This document shows, piece after piece, positions 1 to 8,600 of a stretch of DNA of 9,553 bases. A program made the position numbers and the translations under genes. Under the pieces are notes generated by a model that was given only the letters and a program-made list of their open reading frames with translations, was not told the DNA's origin and searched no databases. Position 1 is the stretch's first letter. Each line of letters starts with the position of its first letter. The stretch comes from Bacillota bacterium. GTDB taxonomy: Bacteria; Bacillota; Clostridia; Tissierellales; Peptoniphilaceae. Where the stretch lies: the NCBI GenBank assembly GCA_023442495.1, contig JAEZZB010000124.1:1-9553 (forward strand), read 5' to 3'.

Positions 1-508
1 TTAATTTAGCATCCAAGTTTGAAAGAGGTTCGTCCATTAAGAATACTTGTGCATCTCTTACGATAGCTCTACCTAAAGCCACTCTTTGTCTTTGTCCACC
101 TGAAAGTTGTTTTGGTTTTCTATCTAATAATTCTTCAATTTCAAGAATTTTAGCAGTATTTTTTACTTTTGCGTCAATTTCTTCTTTTGATAATTTAGCA
201 ATCTTTAAACCAAATGCCATATTGTCATAAACTGACATATGTGGATAAAGAGCATATGATTGAAACACCATAGCTATATCTCTATCCTTAGGAGACACAT
301 CATTAACTAATTTTCCATTAATATATAGTTCCCCATCTGAGATGTCTTCAAGACCAGATACCATACGTAAAGTAGTTGTCTTACCACATCCTGAAGGTCC
401 AACAAATACTATGAATTCTTTATCTTGAATATCTAAATTAAAATCATAAACTGCTTGAAAACCGTTGTCATATATCTTTTGAATATTATCAAATTTTAAT
501 GTTGCCAT
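1..508 (-). CDS. msmK: Carbohydrate ABC importer ATPase, MsmK/UgpC/MalK family (3' part missing)
   Basis: This gene encodes the ATP-hydrolysing subunit that powers a CUT1-type sugar importer from the cytoplasmic face of the membrane. I read 169 residues from ATG at 508. Visible motifs are Walker A GPSGCGKT (37-44), the Q-loop glutamine Q83 in VFQSYALYPH, the signature LSGGQ (135-139), Walker B VFLMDE (155-160) and the D-loop SNLD (163-166). All are canonical for the MalK/MsmK/UgpC family. Family members are about 360-375 residues, so the switch histidine and the regulatory OB-fold domain lie beyond the left edge. The start is fixed by AGGAGG at 515-520, six bases before the ATG. The gene has its own promoter and a terminator separates it from the glycosidase operon. 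That fits a stand-alone ATPase shared by several sugar importers, as MsmK is in streptococci, but the genes to its left are not visible. The family is certain; the exact sugar and the symbol are not. Confidence 0.95.
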   Translation of the reverse strand, partial: MATLKFDNIQKIYDNGFQAVYDFNLDIQDKEFIVFVGPSGCGKTTTLRMVSGLEDISDGELYINGKLVNDVSPKDRDIAMVFQSYALYPHMSVYDNMAFGLKIAKLSKEEIDAKVKNTAKILEIEELLDRKPKQLSGGQRQRVALGRAIVRDAQVFLMDEPLSNLDAKL

Positions 509-514
509 AGTTTT

Positions 515-520
515 CCTCCT
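515..520 (-). promoter_or_regulatory. Ribosome binding site of the ABC ATPase gene
   Basis: AGGAGG on the minus strand lies six bases before the ATG at 508. It is a full-strength Shine-Dalgarno match and fixes the start codon. Confidence 0.9.
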
Positions 521-539
521 ACTTTTTTATATCATATTA

Positions 540-568
540 ATTATATACCTAAACAAAGGTTTTCACAA
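540..568 (-). promoter_or_regulatory. Predicted sigma-A promoter of the ABC ATPase gene
   Basis: On the minus strand the -35 box TTGTGA (568-563) is followed after exactly 17 bases by a perfect -10 box TATAAT (545-540). Transcription should begin near 533, giving a leader of about 25 nt that carries the ribosome binding site. Optimal spacing, a perfect -10 and correct placement make this the best promoter in the intergenic region. Confidence 0.75.
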
Positions 569-587
569 ATTACAATTTCATTTAGGT
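547..587. promoter_or_regulatory. Inverted repeat ACCTAAA...TTTAGGT straddling the ATPase promoter
   Basis: Two perfect 7-bp arms, ACCTAAA at 547-553 and TTTAGGT at 581-587, face each other across 27 bases. One arm lies just upstream of the -10 and the other just upstream of the -35, so the repeat brackets the core promoter. The arms are about 34 bp (three helical turns) apart centre to centre, a geometry that would suit two repressor half-sites on one DNA face. Short arms in AT-rich DNA can arise by chance, so this is a candidate operator only. Confidence 0.3.
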
Positions 588-622
588 TGATTTTTTACAA
601 TAAAACATTTTTTATCTAAATT

Positions 623-639
623 TTGGAAATTGTTTTCAA
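623..639. promoter_or_regulatory. cre-like imperfect palindrome upstream of the ATPase promoter
   Basis: TTGGAAATTGTTTTCAA is an imperfect 17-bp palindrome whose 8-bp arms match at 6 positions. It resembles the catabolite-responsive element bound by CcpA and, more generally, operators of LacI/GalR regulators. In the direction of the ATPase gene it reads TGAAAACAATTTCC, against an ideal TGAAAACGCTTTCA. The central CG is lost, which weakens the CcpA call. It ends 54 bp upstream of the predicted -35 box. A closely similar site lies at 9294-9309, at almost the same distance upstream of the operon promoter. Confidence 0.35.
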
Positions 640-778
640 TTTTATTTATACGAAAATAAAGGTAAATATACACTAAAATTTTTGATTTTATTATCCTACT
701 GTTGTCTAATTTCCATATAAACAATTATAGCTATCAAATAAAATATACTAATTTTAATTGACTATAACTACAATTATT
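640..778. other. AT-rich spacer without a recognisable gene
   Basis: This central part of the 319-bp gap between the sialidase/hexosaminidase gene and the ATPase gene is very AT-rich. I find no open frame with a ribosome binding site, no tRNA-like fold and no repeat. A TATAAT on the minus strand (729-724) lacks a -35 partner at a usable distance. Confidence 0.6.
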
Positions 779-825
779 AAAAAAAAAGCAATACACCAGA
801 AAATAATTTCCGATGCATCACCTTT
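779..825 (-). terminator. Rho-independent terminator of the glycosidase operon
   Basis: Just after the TAA stop at 828-830, the minus strand can fold into a stem of about 19 bp including several G-U pairs. The left arm begins AAAGGTGATGCATC and ends GGAAA, the loop is TTAT, and the right arm is TTTCTGGTGTATTGCTTT. It runs into an uninterrupted run of nine T (787-779). Stem plus U-tract, directly behind the stop codon, is a textbook intrinsic terminator. The opposite strand has only a short T run, so it works mainly leftward. Confidence 0.88.
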
Positions 826-827
826 AA

Positions 828-3800
828 TTAGCAAAAATATTCAATTATCTTATCAATTACTTTAGTTCCTGCTGTTGCTGTAAGTTCAGTTGCAGGAAAT
901 TCTTGAGTCTTTGTTGTAACTTTAAAACTCTTTGATTTCTCTAAAGATTCTTTTGCCAGTTGTGACAAATTCTCAATATCTTCTTTATCATAATCCAGCC
1001 TCTCATATAAATATTTTTCAAGTAAATATTTAGAAGCTAATGATTTATAATAAAGAGAACTGATATATGGTGTTAAATCTTCTTTTAATCCTTCAAACTT
1101 TGTGTATTTCAAGAAATTTTCAATAGAAAGCATTATTTTTTCAAATCTTTCAATTAATTCTCTCGCAAAGTATTCATATTGAGATGAGTTATCGTTTATT
1201 TTAAACACTAGATTATCAAATAATTCTTTTAATTCCTTAGATTCTTCAAGACCTTCAATGCCCCCATTATCAGCATTTGACATATGGGTAGAGATTTCTT
1301 GAAGATATTGTGAAGTTTCTGGCTCAATAAATTTAAATGAATCCATCCATGATTTTTCATAATCAAAAGATTCTGTGTTCCACGCATAATCACATGTTTG
1401 AAATATTGCAGGAAATGAAGCATAAGCTTCTTGCATTGGATTGGTAATAGTGCCTAAAATATTTATTACACCTTTGTTATACATTTCACCTTTACCCATA
1501 AATACACGAATGGTTTCTTTTCTATCTATATCATTTACTGGCCAATTCATCCAAAATAGAGGGTTTCTTCTACTTCCAATTTTAGTTTCCTTGGTTTTAA
1601 ATCCATTAATCGTCGATTGAGTAATTGGAGCGCAAGTGCTGTCACCTGTAAATATTATTTGCACATCATTTGGAAATTCCTTTGAATAAATGTCTAATTC
1701 ATCCGCATCAAATCCCCAATCAGCTAATACATAACTAGCTGGCACAAATATAAAATCATTGACATCTTTTTTTTCACTTCCCCATTTTGAAACTTTTTTC
1801 ATAACTTTTACTACAGTTTCTTTAGGAAGCTTTCCAACATCATCTCCAAGAACACCAAATTGTCTTACTCCGCATTCATAAAGTTGATCAAATTTTGCAA
1901 GTAATTTTACAATACTTTCATCAAAATTATCATCGTCTATAGGGTTTGAATCTTTCTTGAATGGAGAAATAGTCCATACATATCTAGTCTTTATCGATTC
2001 GCCAAGTTTTGCAAGTTTTGAAATTTCTTCAAGTTCTTCATCTGGATATAACTCATACCATTTATCTCTATGATATGGGTCATCTTTCGGAGCAAATATA
2101 AATACATTTCCTTTAAATTGAGACATAAATCTCATAATATCTGCTCGCTTTTTGTTACCCCAAGGAATACCATAATACCCTTCAATTACACCTCTAGTTT
2201 TTTGATTTGCAAAGTCTAATATCTCCAATTTTCTAATTAAATGATTTTCAGAAATTTGAGATATTATTTGTTCAAGAGTTAATAATGCATAGTATGCGGC
2301 ATCATTATTTACAGCCATAATATCTATCTTGTTATCAATTTTTAATTTATAAGCATCAAATTCACTTGACAATTTTTCATCAATTGTGATGTTAACACTT
2401 AAATTTCCATTTCCATATTCAGAAATTAGCGAATCAAGTTTTGCTCTAACATATTTATCTGCATCGATTTTCCCAATAGATAAACCATTAAAATCAAGTA
2501 CTTTATTTTGATATTTTATAGAATGAACTTTTGGTACTACTTCATATTCAAAAACTTCATCATCCTTGTCGAAAATTCCTAAATCGAATTCTCTATATAC
2601 AATCTCAATTTTATCGCCATTTAAATCTCTAGCTCTTTCATATACTATCGCAAATTTATCTTTATCAACTTGTTCAATACTTGAATATCCAAAAAATCCT
2701 TGATCTAATAAATAATTGTTGACGAACTTGAACTCATCTCCATCAATTTCAAGCAGATTAATATTACCATTTAATCTTAAGAAATTACCATTTGTGCTTG
2801 GTGCTGAAATTAATAGATATTCTTTACCATCTTTTTCAAATGCTAATGTTCCCATTTGACACCATGATTGAGCCTTAAAATCTAAATCAATTGTGTGTTT
2901 TTCAAAACTCTCAGCATTATCATTTGAAATTATAACTTCGAAATTTCGTGGCACTCCTGTTTTATAGTTTCTAATAATAAGACTTAAATCGCCATTTCTA
3001 TGCTTAACAAGTGATGATTCTCCCGTTTGGTAAGTTTCATCATATTCTTCGTTAATATTTATTACTTTATTATTTATTTCTCTTCCGTCGTTTACAATAG
3101 CTTTTCTCTGCCATGTTTCACCTTGATCATCTGAAACAATTAAGCATGAAGATTGCCTGTTATTTTCATCTGTGAAATATGCTGGAAATACTAATCTTCC
3201 ATTATCAAGCTCATATCCTCTAGAAGGTGATACTCCCATAAAACGCATATAATCTTCTTTGATTTCTTTATTTAGCATTCTAAGATTTTGCCATGTCTTT
3301 CCATCATCATCAGAATGTGTCACAAGTATATGACTTACTTTTCTTAGTTCTAGTGGACCATTTCCCACAAATATATTTCCAAGCATCATATCGCCATGGA
3401 AAATATCACCCATTCTTTTGAATGGTTGATTTTCATCAATAAAAATTGTAAACGAAGTATCCTTGCCATCAATAGTCTTAACTTTATTTCCATCAAGATA
3501 TAGAACTTCACCATATTTATCTAGTAATTCTAAATATTTTTTACCATTTATTTCTATATATCCACTACCTTTTTCAACCTCTTTTTCAAAGAAGCCGGTG
3601 GAATTTGGAAACGCAGTTACAAAAAGATAGATTCTACCCGTTTTTTTACTTTGTAATATTGACGAATCTATTGTAAAACCAGAGATTTCATCATCTTTTA
3701 AATCGGGTAAATCAATGACTCTTACTTGTTTATCAAAATCTTTACCTTTTTCTTTTCTTCGAATTACAGTATCAATATCTCCCCAATCGTTTATTATATT

Positions 3801-5612
3801 ATTTCTTCTATCTGAAATTAAAAGCATTGTATCATCAATTGTCTTATATAATAATGGAATTCTATAAAATTTTGAACCATCCATTCCTGGATAATATAGA
3901 ACTTTGGCATCAGTTATTGATTTATATGGAAATAAACTTTTTCCCTTATCTACAAGTTTTTCTATAAAAGGATTAATATACAAAGTTCCACTTTCAGTCT
4001 TCAAAATCTTTGATTTATCAGGATTCACATAAATATAATGCTCATTGGCTTCATACAGTATTTGCATACCTTTATCATATAAATATCTTGATAATTTCTC
4101 ATTTTCATTTATTGAGTCTATTGCATCAATTAAATAATTGGCAGCTATAAGCTTTTCTTTTAAATTTAGAACAAATGGTTCTAATTCCATTCTGAGCTTT
4201 TTGTTTTCGGCAAAATCTAAATAATTTGAACATGAATTTATAATTAATTCGAATTCTTCCTTTATTTTTCCAAACTTAGTATTATCAAAATCAACTAATA
4301 AATCCTTAATATCTACAGATTCCTCAAGTCCGTAAATTCCTCTTTCATCTTGATTTGACATATGTCTTGAAATTATTTCTAAATCATTAAACATATTTGG
4401 TTCAAGAACTTTGATTGCATTCTCATGATTTAACTTACTATCAAAAGCCTCAACATTCCAGCCATAGTCAGATATTCCAAATAGGGCAATAAGTGATGCA
4501 TATGCTTCTTGCATTGGATTTGTAAGTGCTCCATATAGATTATCTACACTATTATCTACAACAGATAATTCGCCAAGATGAAGTTTTCTAAAGTTTGGAT
4601 CTATATCATTAACTGGAAAATTGAGCCAGAAAAGTGGAGATTTTCTTACTAAACCATTACCGTCTTTAGTCTTGTATTCATCTAAATCTTTTTTACTTAT
4701 TGGTGCACAAACTTTTCTGCCAGTATGGAATAAATGTACATCATCTGGAAATTCTCTTTCATATGCATTTATTTCTTTTGAGTCCCAAAATTCTTGACTT
4801 AAATTATATGCACCAGGACAATATATAAAATCTCTAAGCTCTTCTTTAGTTTGTTTCCATTTTGAAAGTTCTTTCATAATCATTATAGGTATGCTTGGGT
4901 CAAGGCCCCCAACATCATCTCCTAAAACACCAAATTGTCTAACCCCGACATTATAAAGTTGTTCAAATTTTGCAATTATTTTATTCATAGATTCTTCAAA
5001 ATTGTCTAAATCTATCATTTTTTTATAAAATGGTGCAATAGTCCATACAAAATAGTTTTTGTGTTTATTTCCTTGCTGTGCAAGCTTTCCTATTTCATTT
5101 AATTTTTCTTCGTCATATAATTCAAACCATTTTTCCCTATGATATGGATCATCTTTTGGTGCATAGACATATGCATTATTCTTATATTTTCCACCGAATT
5201 CAATGGTATCCATCCTTGCTTGGAATGAATAAGGAATACCATAATAACCTTCAACGACACCTCTCATTTTAAGTGATGGATAATCTTCAATACTTAGTTT
5301 TTCAAGTTTATTTTTATCAAACTCTAAAAGTCTTTCTATCGTTACAATTGCATAAAATGCCATATCTTCATCTGATGCTTTAATATTTACATCATTACAA
5401 ATATCGATTTTATATATATTGTCTAAATCCTTATCAATTTCAATATTTATAATTAATTGTTTTTTACCATTGTATATAGCTTGTAATTTTTCAACTTTTT
5501 CATTGATTGACTTATCATTAATATCAATCAAATTAAATTTAATCTTGTCAAATTCTATAAAACCGCCATAATATTCAATTTTTTTTGGAGTTGGATAAAT
5601 TCTATTTTTCAT
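828..5612 (-). CDS. Three-catalytic-domain glycosidase: GH84 hexosaminidase - GH33 sialidase - GH84 hexosaminidase
   Basis: This 1594-residue protein is predicted to remove beta-linked N-acetylhexosamine (GH84, twice) and terminal sialic acid (GH33). Residues 5-105 form a GH20b-like N domain. Residues 115-400 are GH84, with RGVVEGYYG (117-125), APKDDPYHR (151-159), the catalytic pair D232/D233, Y269, NFPVND (331-336) and N365. A helical segment covers 400-530. Residues 555-1010 are a sialidase propeller like pneumococcal NanA, with the YRIP arginine R584, acid/base D609 in DWGD, E865, R881, R946, nucleophile Y976 and Asp boxes at 767-774 and 827-834. A second N domain (1020-1130) and GH84 unit (1139-1425) follow, with D1257/D1258, Y1294, NWPVND (1356-1361) and N1391, then helices to about 1560. 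There is no signal peptide, membrane helix or LPXTG. AGGAG at 5619-5623 fixes the start, which overlaps the GH2 gene by 11 bp. The domain families are certain; substrates are inferred. Confidence 0.95.
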   Translation of the reverse strand: MKNRIYPTPKKIEYYGGFIEFDKIKFNLIDINDKSINEKVEKLQAIYNGKKQLIINIEIDKDLDNIYKIDICNDVNIKASDEDMAFYAIVTIERLLEFDKNKLEKLSIEDYPSLKMRGVVEGYYGIPYSFQARMDTIEFGGKYKNNAYVYAPKDDPYHREKWFELYDEEKLNEIGKLAQQGNKHKNYFVWTIAPFYKKMIDLDNFEESMNKIIAKFEQLYNVGVRQFGVLGDDVGGLDPSIPIMIMKELSKWKQTKEELRDFIYCPGAYNLSQEFWDSKEINAYEREFPDDVHLFHTGRKVCAPISKKDLDEYKTKDGNGLVRKSPLFWLNFPVNDIDPNFRKLHLGELSVVDNSVDNLYGALTNPMQEAYASLIALFGISDYGWNVEAFDSKLNHENAIKVLEPNMFNDLEIISRHMSNQDERGIYGLEESVDIKDLLVDFDNTKFGKIKEEFELIINSCSNYLDFAENKKLRMELEPFVLNLKEKLIAANYLIDAIDSINENEKLSRYLYDKGMQILYEANEHYIYVNPDKSKILKTESGTLYINPFIEKLVDKGKSLFPYKSITDAKVLYYPGMDGSKFYRIPLLYKTIDDTMLLISDRRNNIINDWGDIDTVIRRKEKGKDFDKQVRVIDLPDLKDDEISGFTIDSSILQSKKTGRIYLFVTAFPNSTGFFEKEVEKGSGYIEINGKKYLELLDKYGEVLYLDGNKVKTIDGKDTSFTIFIDENQPFKRMGDIFHGDMMLGNIFVGNGPLELRKVSHILVTHSDDDGKTWQNLRMLNKEIKEDYMRFMGVSPSRGYELDNGRLVFPAYFTDENNRQSSCLIVSDDQGETWQRKAIVNDGREINNKVININEEYDETYQTGESSLVKHRNGDLSLIIRNYKTGVPRNFEVIISNDNAESFEKHTIDLDFKAQSWCQMGTLAFEKDGKEYLLISAPSTNGNFLRLNGNINLLEIDGDEFKFVNNYLLDQGFFGYSSIEQVDKDKFAIVYERARDLNGDKIEIVYREFDLGIFDKDDEVFEYEVVPKVHSIKYQNKVLDFNGLSIGKIDADKYVRAKLDSLISEYGNGNLSVNITIDEKLSSEFDAYKLKIDNKIDIMAVNNDAAYYALLTLEQIISQISENHLIRKLEILDFANQKTRGVIEGYYGIPWGNKKRADIMRFMSQFKGNVFIFAPKDDPYHRDKWYELYPDEELEEISKLAKLGESIKTRYVWTISPFKKDSNPIDDDNFDESIVKLLAKFDQLYECGVRQFGVLGDDVGKLPKETVVKVMKKVSKWGSEKKDVNDFIFVPASYVLADWGFDADELDIYSKEFPNDVQIIFTGDSTCAPITQSTINGFKTKETKIGSRRNPLFWMNWPVNDIDRKETIRVFMGKGEMYNKGVINILGTITNPMQEAYASFPAIFQTCDYAWNTESFDYEKSWMDSFKFIEPETSQYLQEISTHMSNADNGGIEGLEESKELKELFDNLVFKINDNSSQYEYFARELIERFEKIMLSIENFLKYTKFEGLKEDLTPYISSLYYKSLASKYLLEKYLYERLDYDKEDIENLSQLAKESLEKSKSFKVTTKTQEFPATELTATAGTKVIDKIIEYFC
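1338..2198 (-). other. Second GH84 catalytic domain (residues about 1139-1425)
   Basis: This is the C-terminal copy of the hexosaminidase barrel within the 1594-residue protein. It starts at RGVIEGYYGIPW and carries APKDDPYHR, the LGDDVG catalytic pair D1257/D1258, Y1294, FWMNWPVND and NPMQEAYAS. Aligned by hand, residues 1140-1201 match residues 117-178 of the first copy at 36 of 62 positions, without gaps. All GH84 residues I can recognise are kept, so it should be active. The CP..Y motif of the first copy reads VP..Y here, a small active-site-region change that might shift specificity. Domain borders are estimates. Confidence 0.88.
2577..3950 (-). other. GH33 sialidase domain (residues about 555-1012)
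   Basis: This is a six-bladed-propeller sialidase placed between the two GH84 units. The fragments KFYRIPLLYK, DRRNNIINDWGDID, GDMMLGNIF, SDDDGKTW, SDDQGETW, YQTGESS and FFGYSS follow the order seen in pneumococcal NanA, including the irregular insertion between about residues 645 and 750. The arginine triad (R584, R881, R946), acid/base D609, and Y976 with its partner E865 are all present. Motifs cannot tell whether it hydrolyses sialosides to free Neu5Ac or releases anhydro or 2-deoxy products as NanB and NanC do. No CBM40 lectin domain is visible. Confidence 0.92.
4413..5270 (-). other. First GH84 catalytic domain (residues about 115-400)
   Basis: This is the N-terminal hexosaminidase barrel, related to Clostridium perfringens NagJ and to O-GlcNAcase. 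Family knowledge says GH84 uses substrate-assisted catalysis with two adjacent aspartates, seen here as D232/D233 in VLGDDVG. Y269, N331, N335/D336 and N365 correspond to conserved active-site positions of the family. It is preceded by a GH20b-like N domain, as in complete bacterial GH84 enzymes, so this unit could function alone. Domain borders are estimates. Confidence 0.9.
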
Positions 5613-8600
5613 ATACTTCTCCTAGTTTAATATAGTAAAGTCTTTCTGTTAAATTCGCCTCATCTGTCACAATTATTCTAAATTCTCCATCTTTCTCTTC
5701 AGGTCTTATAATTGTGTAAGCTGCATTATTAGTTGCTTTTACTTCAATATTAGGAATATTATTTGTATCAATATGATAAATTCTCTTTTCTTTATTAAAA
5801 TTTGAAAGTTTTTTACCATCAATAAATATTTCTAAATCAAAACCAAACTTAGATTTAGCAGTATCTCCATATACTTCGATTTCAGAAATACCAATTGCTT
5901 TTTCTTTTCTTGCTTCCATATCTATTCTTATGGCAAGTGTTGAAATATCAGCAATTTTTATATTAATAAATCTATCATCTTCATATTCTTCAAGTATTTT
6001 AACTTCTTTAAAATTTTCTAAATTATTTAATTCATGATTTTCTGAAATATTGCCATAATCATAAGGTATTTTTAAATTATCTTTTAAGAAATATTTAATT
6101 TTGAAATCTTTTGGTTTAGCAGTTTTTTCATCTTCAAAAAACGCAATTCTTATATGAGAAATTGTATGTTTTTCTAGCTTACCAGCTCTTCCAAATATGA
6201 TTCCAACATAATCATTTTCTCTTTTTTTCTTACTAATATTACTCCATCTATCAATATATTTTTTATTATATGAAGTAATTCCGTTATTTAAAGCAAGTAT
6301 TGAATCTTCTCCAGCTCTATTTGTATATGATGCAAATCCAGCTGGAATCTCAGATCCATTCCAAGCCTGTGCATAATTATAGCTTCGAATTACATCATCA
6401 CTTTCTCTTAGATATAATTTTGATACAAGACCTTCTACATTCGTTTCATATTCTAAATCAGAAATCTTAGTCCATTTTTCAATTTCTTTTATAAGCTTTT
6501 CACCGTTTAGATTATAAATCTCTGTTGAAAGTGGTAGTAAAGGCTCTGAACCTTTTTTTATTGCCATTGAAAAATTTTTAGCTTGTACAAATTTGTCTTT
6601 AGCTATTTTTACATTTGAATTTTCTTTTTCACTTAAATCCAAATCAATTTCATTTCTCAATTTGTCTTCTACGCTTTTTATATATTCTTTTGCTTGTAAT
6701 TTTAATATTCCATTTTCTAAATATTTAGATTTTGCTATTACAGTGCATTCGTCTTCTAAAGGTTTAACTATTACAATTCCTTTTCCACTGAATGCCCTTC
6801 TCCTAAATTTACCATCTTCATCAGCTTTATATCTTTCTAATGATGCTGCATTACCATTATCTACTCCAAGTATTTCACCACCATAAACTTCAAATTCTAC
6901 TAAATTATCAGCTGTTGGTACTAAATTTCCTTCTTCATCTAGTATTTCAAATATTATAAATGAAGATTCTCCCTTTACAATATCACTATCTCTTAAAAGG
7001 TTAATTTTGTATGGTTGTTTTGATGTAACAACTTTATCTTCAGCTTTTAAATCTAGTCTTTCAAACGCTTTAGCTTTTAGCACTCCTTTTTCATAAGGAA
7101 TTAACCATTCTAAATAGAGTTCATCTTCATTTGCACCTTCATAATATTTAAGCCCATATGAGGTAGTTTTTTCATTAAATGATTTCAATCCTTGTGATTT
7201 ACCATTTAAAAATAACTCAACATTCTTAAGATTCGAATAAACTCTTACAGGAATTTTGTTATCAACTCTTTTTAAGTCTGTTCCTTGTTCTTTTAATTTT
7301 CCTGTATCTTCAAAACACCAATGTGGAAGTATTTTTACAAACGGATCTGTTTCTTTATCTACCCATTGAGATTTATAAAAATAGTAATCCATTTTGGGTA
7401 ATCCACATGTATCAAATATTCCAAAATATGAAGATTTTGAAGGAGCATCAAGATTTTCCTCATTATGCCATGGTGTTGGCTCGCCAATATAATCAAAACC
7501 AGTCCATATAAATTGACCTGCATACGCCTTATTATCTCTATCTGGTATCCATGAATTAATTGCTGTTCTTCCCCAACTAACTCTATCATTTCCATAATCA
7601 GACATTTGATATTTTCTATTTGGCTTGTCTGGATCTCCTGTTGCAATATTATCTTTATTTGAAGGATTGTAAAACACACCTCTACTCTTTACTGCTGAAG
7701 ATGTCTCTGCACCATAAATCAACCAATTTGGTTTATTTTTCCTAATTTCATCAAAATTATGCTCTCCATAATTTAAACCAACAGCATCATGTAAATCCGC
7801 TGTTTTAATATGAATAAAATCACCAAATTCCCCTGCAAATCCATTTTCACCGATAGTAGTATATCTTGTATCATCAATTCTTTTTATAGCTTCTATTAAA
7901 AATTTTGCTAATTCAATTCCATATTCAATTTTAGTTTCCCAAATCTCATTTCCAGTTGACCACATGATTATTGAAGGTGAATTGATATCACGTTTTATCA
8001 TATTTTGAATATCATATTTTGCCCATGTAATTTGATTTTCAAATTCTTCTTTTGTAACTTGTTTGTGGAAAAATCTATTATAGTCAAATTGTTTTTTTTC
8101 ATTTCCACTCCATGTATCAAACGCCTCTTCAATAACTAAGAATCCCATTTCATCACATAGTCTTATAAATTCCTTTGATTGCGGATTATGAGATGTTCTA
8201 ATCGCATTTACACCCATGGATTTTAATTTTTTTAGTTTTCTAATTTCTGATGAGCTATCCTGTATTGCACCCAATGCGCCATTATCATGATGCAAACAAA
8301 CTCCTCTAAATTTAATATACTTACCATTTAGAAAAAAACCTTCATCACTATCCCAATCCATATATCTAAATCCAAATCTTGTAATTTGACTATCAAGAAT
8401 TTTCCCATTAGATATTAAATCAGATTTTAGATAATAGAGATTAGGATAATCAGTGCTCCAAAGTTTAGGATTTTCTATTTCAAATTTAGTTTCAACTTGC
8501 TTTTTGGAGTGTTTTTCAATACTTATTTCTTCTGTTTTTTCTAATAAAATTTCGTTATTATCGTGATCAATGACAGAAAATTTAATACTAAATTTTTTAT

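Noticed and set aside
724..729. TATAAT on the minus strand as a second ATPase promoter
   Set aside because: No -35-like box lies 15-19 bases upstream and no extended TG is present. The promoter at 540-568 is far better and closer to the start.
828..920. FPATE near the C terminus of the triple enzyme as a sortase signal (LPXTG-like)
   Set aside because: The motif lacks the leading Leu and the final Gly, and no hydrophobic membrane segment or basic tail follows. The chain ends KIIEYFC.
1338..5270. DNA-level direct repeats between the two GH84 coding regions (for example AAGGAATACCATAATA at 2162-2177 and 5231-5246) as a mobile or recombination element
   Set aside because: The short identical stretches fall on conserved protein motifs (EGYYGIP and NPMQEAYAS), so they are explained by protein homology. 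Conserved length is too short for an insertion element.
5602..5612. Possible frameshift splitting one very long gene
   Set aside because: The second frame has its own ATG and a well-spaced AGGAG, and begins at the natural N terminus of a GH20b/GH84 protein. The GH2 chain ends after a complete beta-sandwich. This is a normal coupled overlap.
7359..7679. Open frames of 62-106 codons overlapping the large genes on both strands (for example 1229-1423, 6593-6886, 7323-7511, 8628-8930)
   Set aside because: They lie wholly inside well-supported genes in other frames, lack recognisable domains, and have skewed composition typical of shadow frames in AT-rich DNA.
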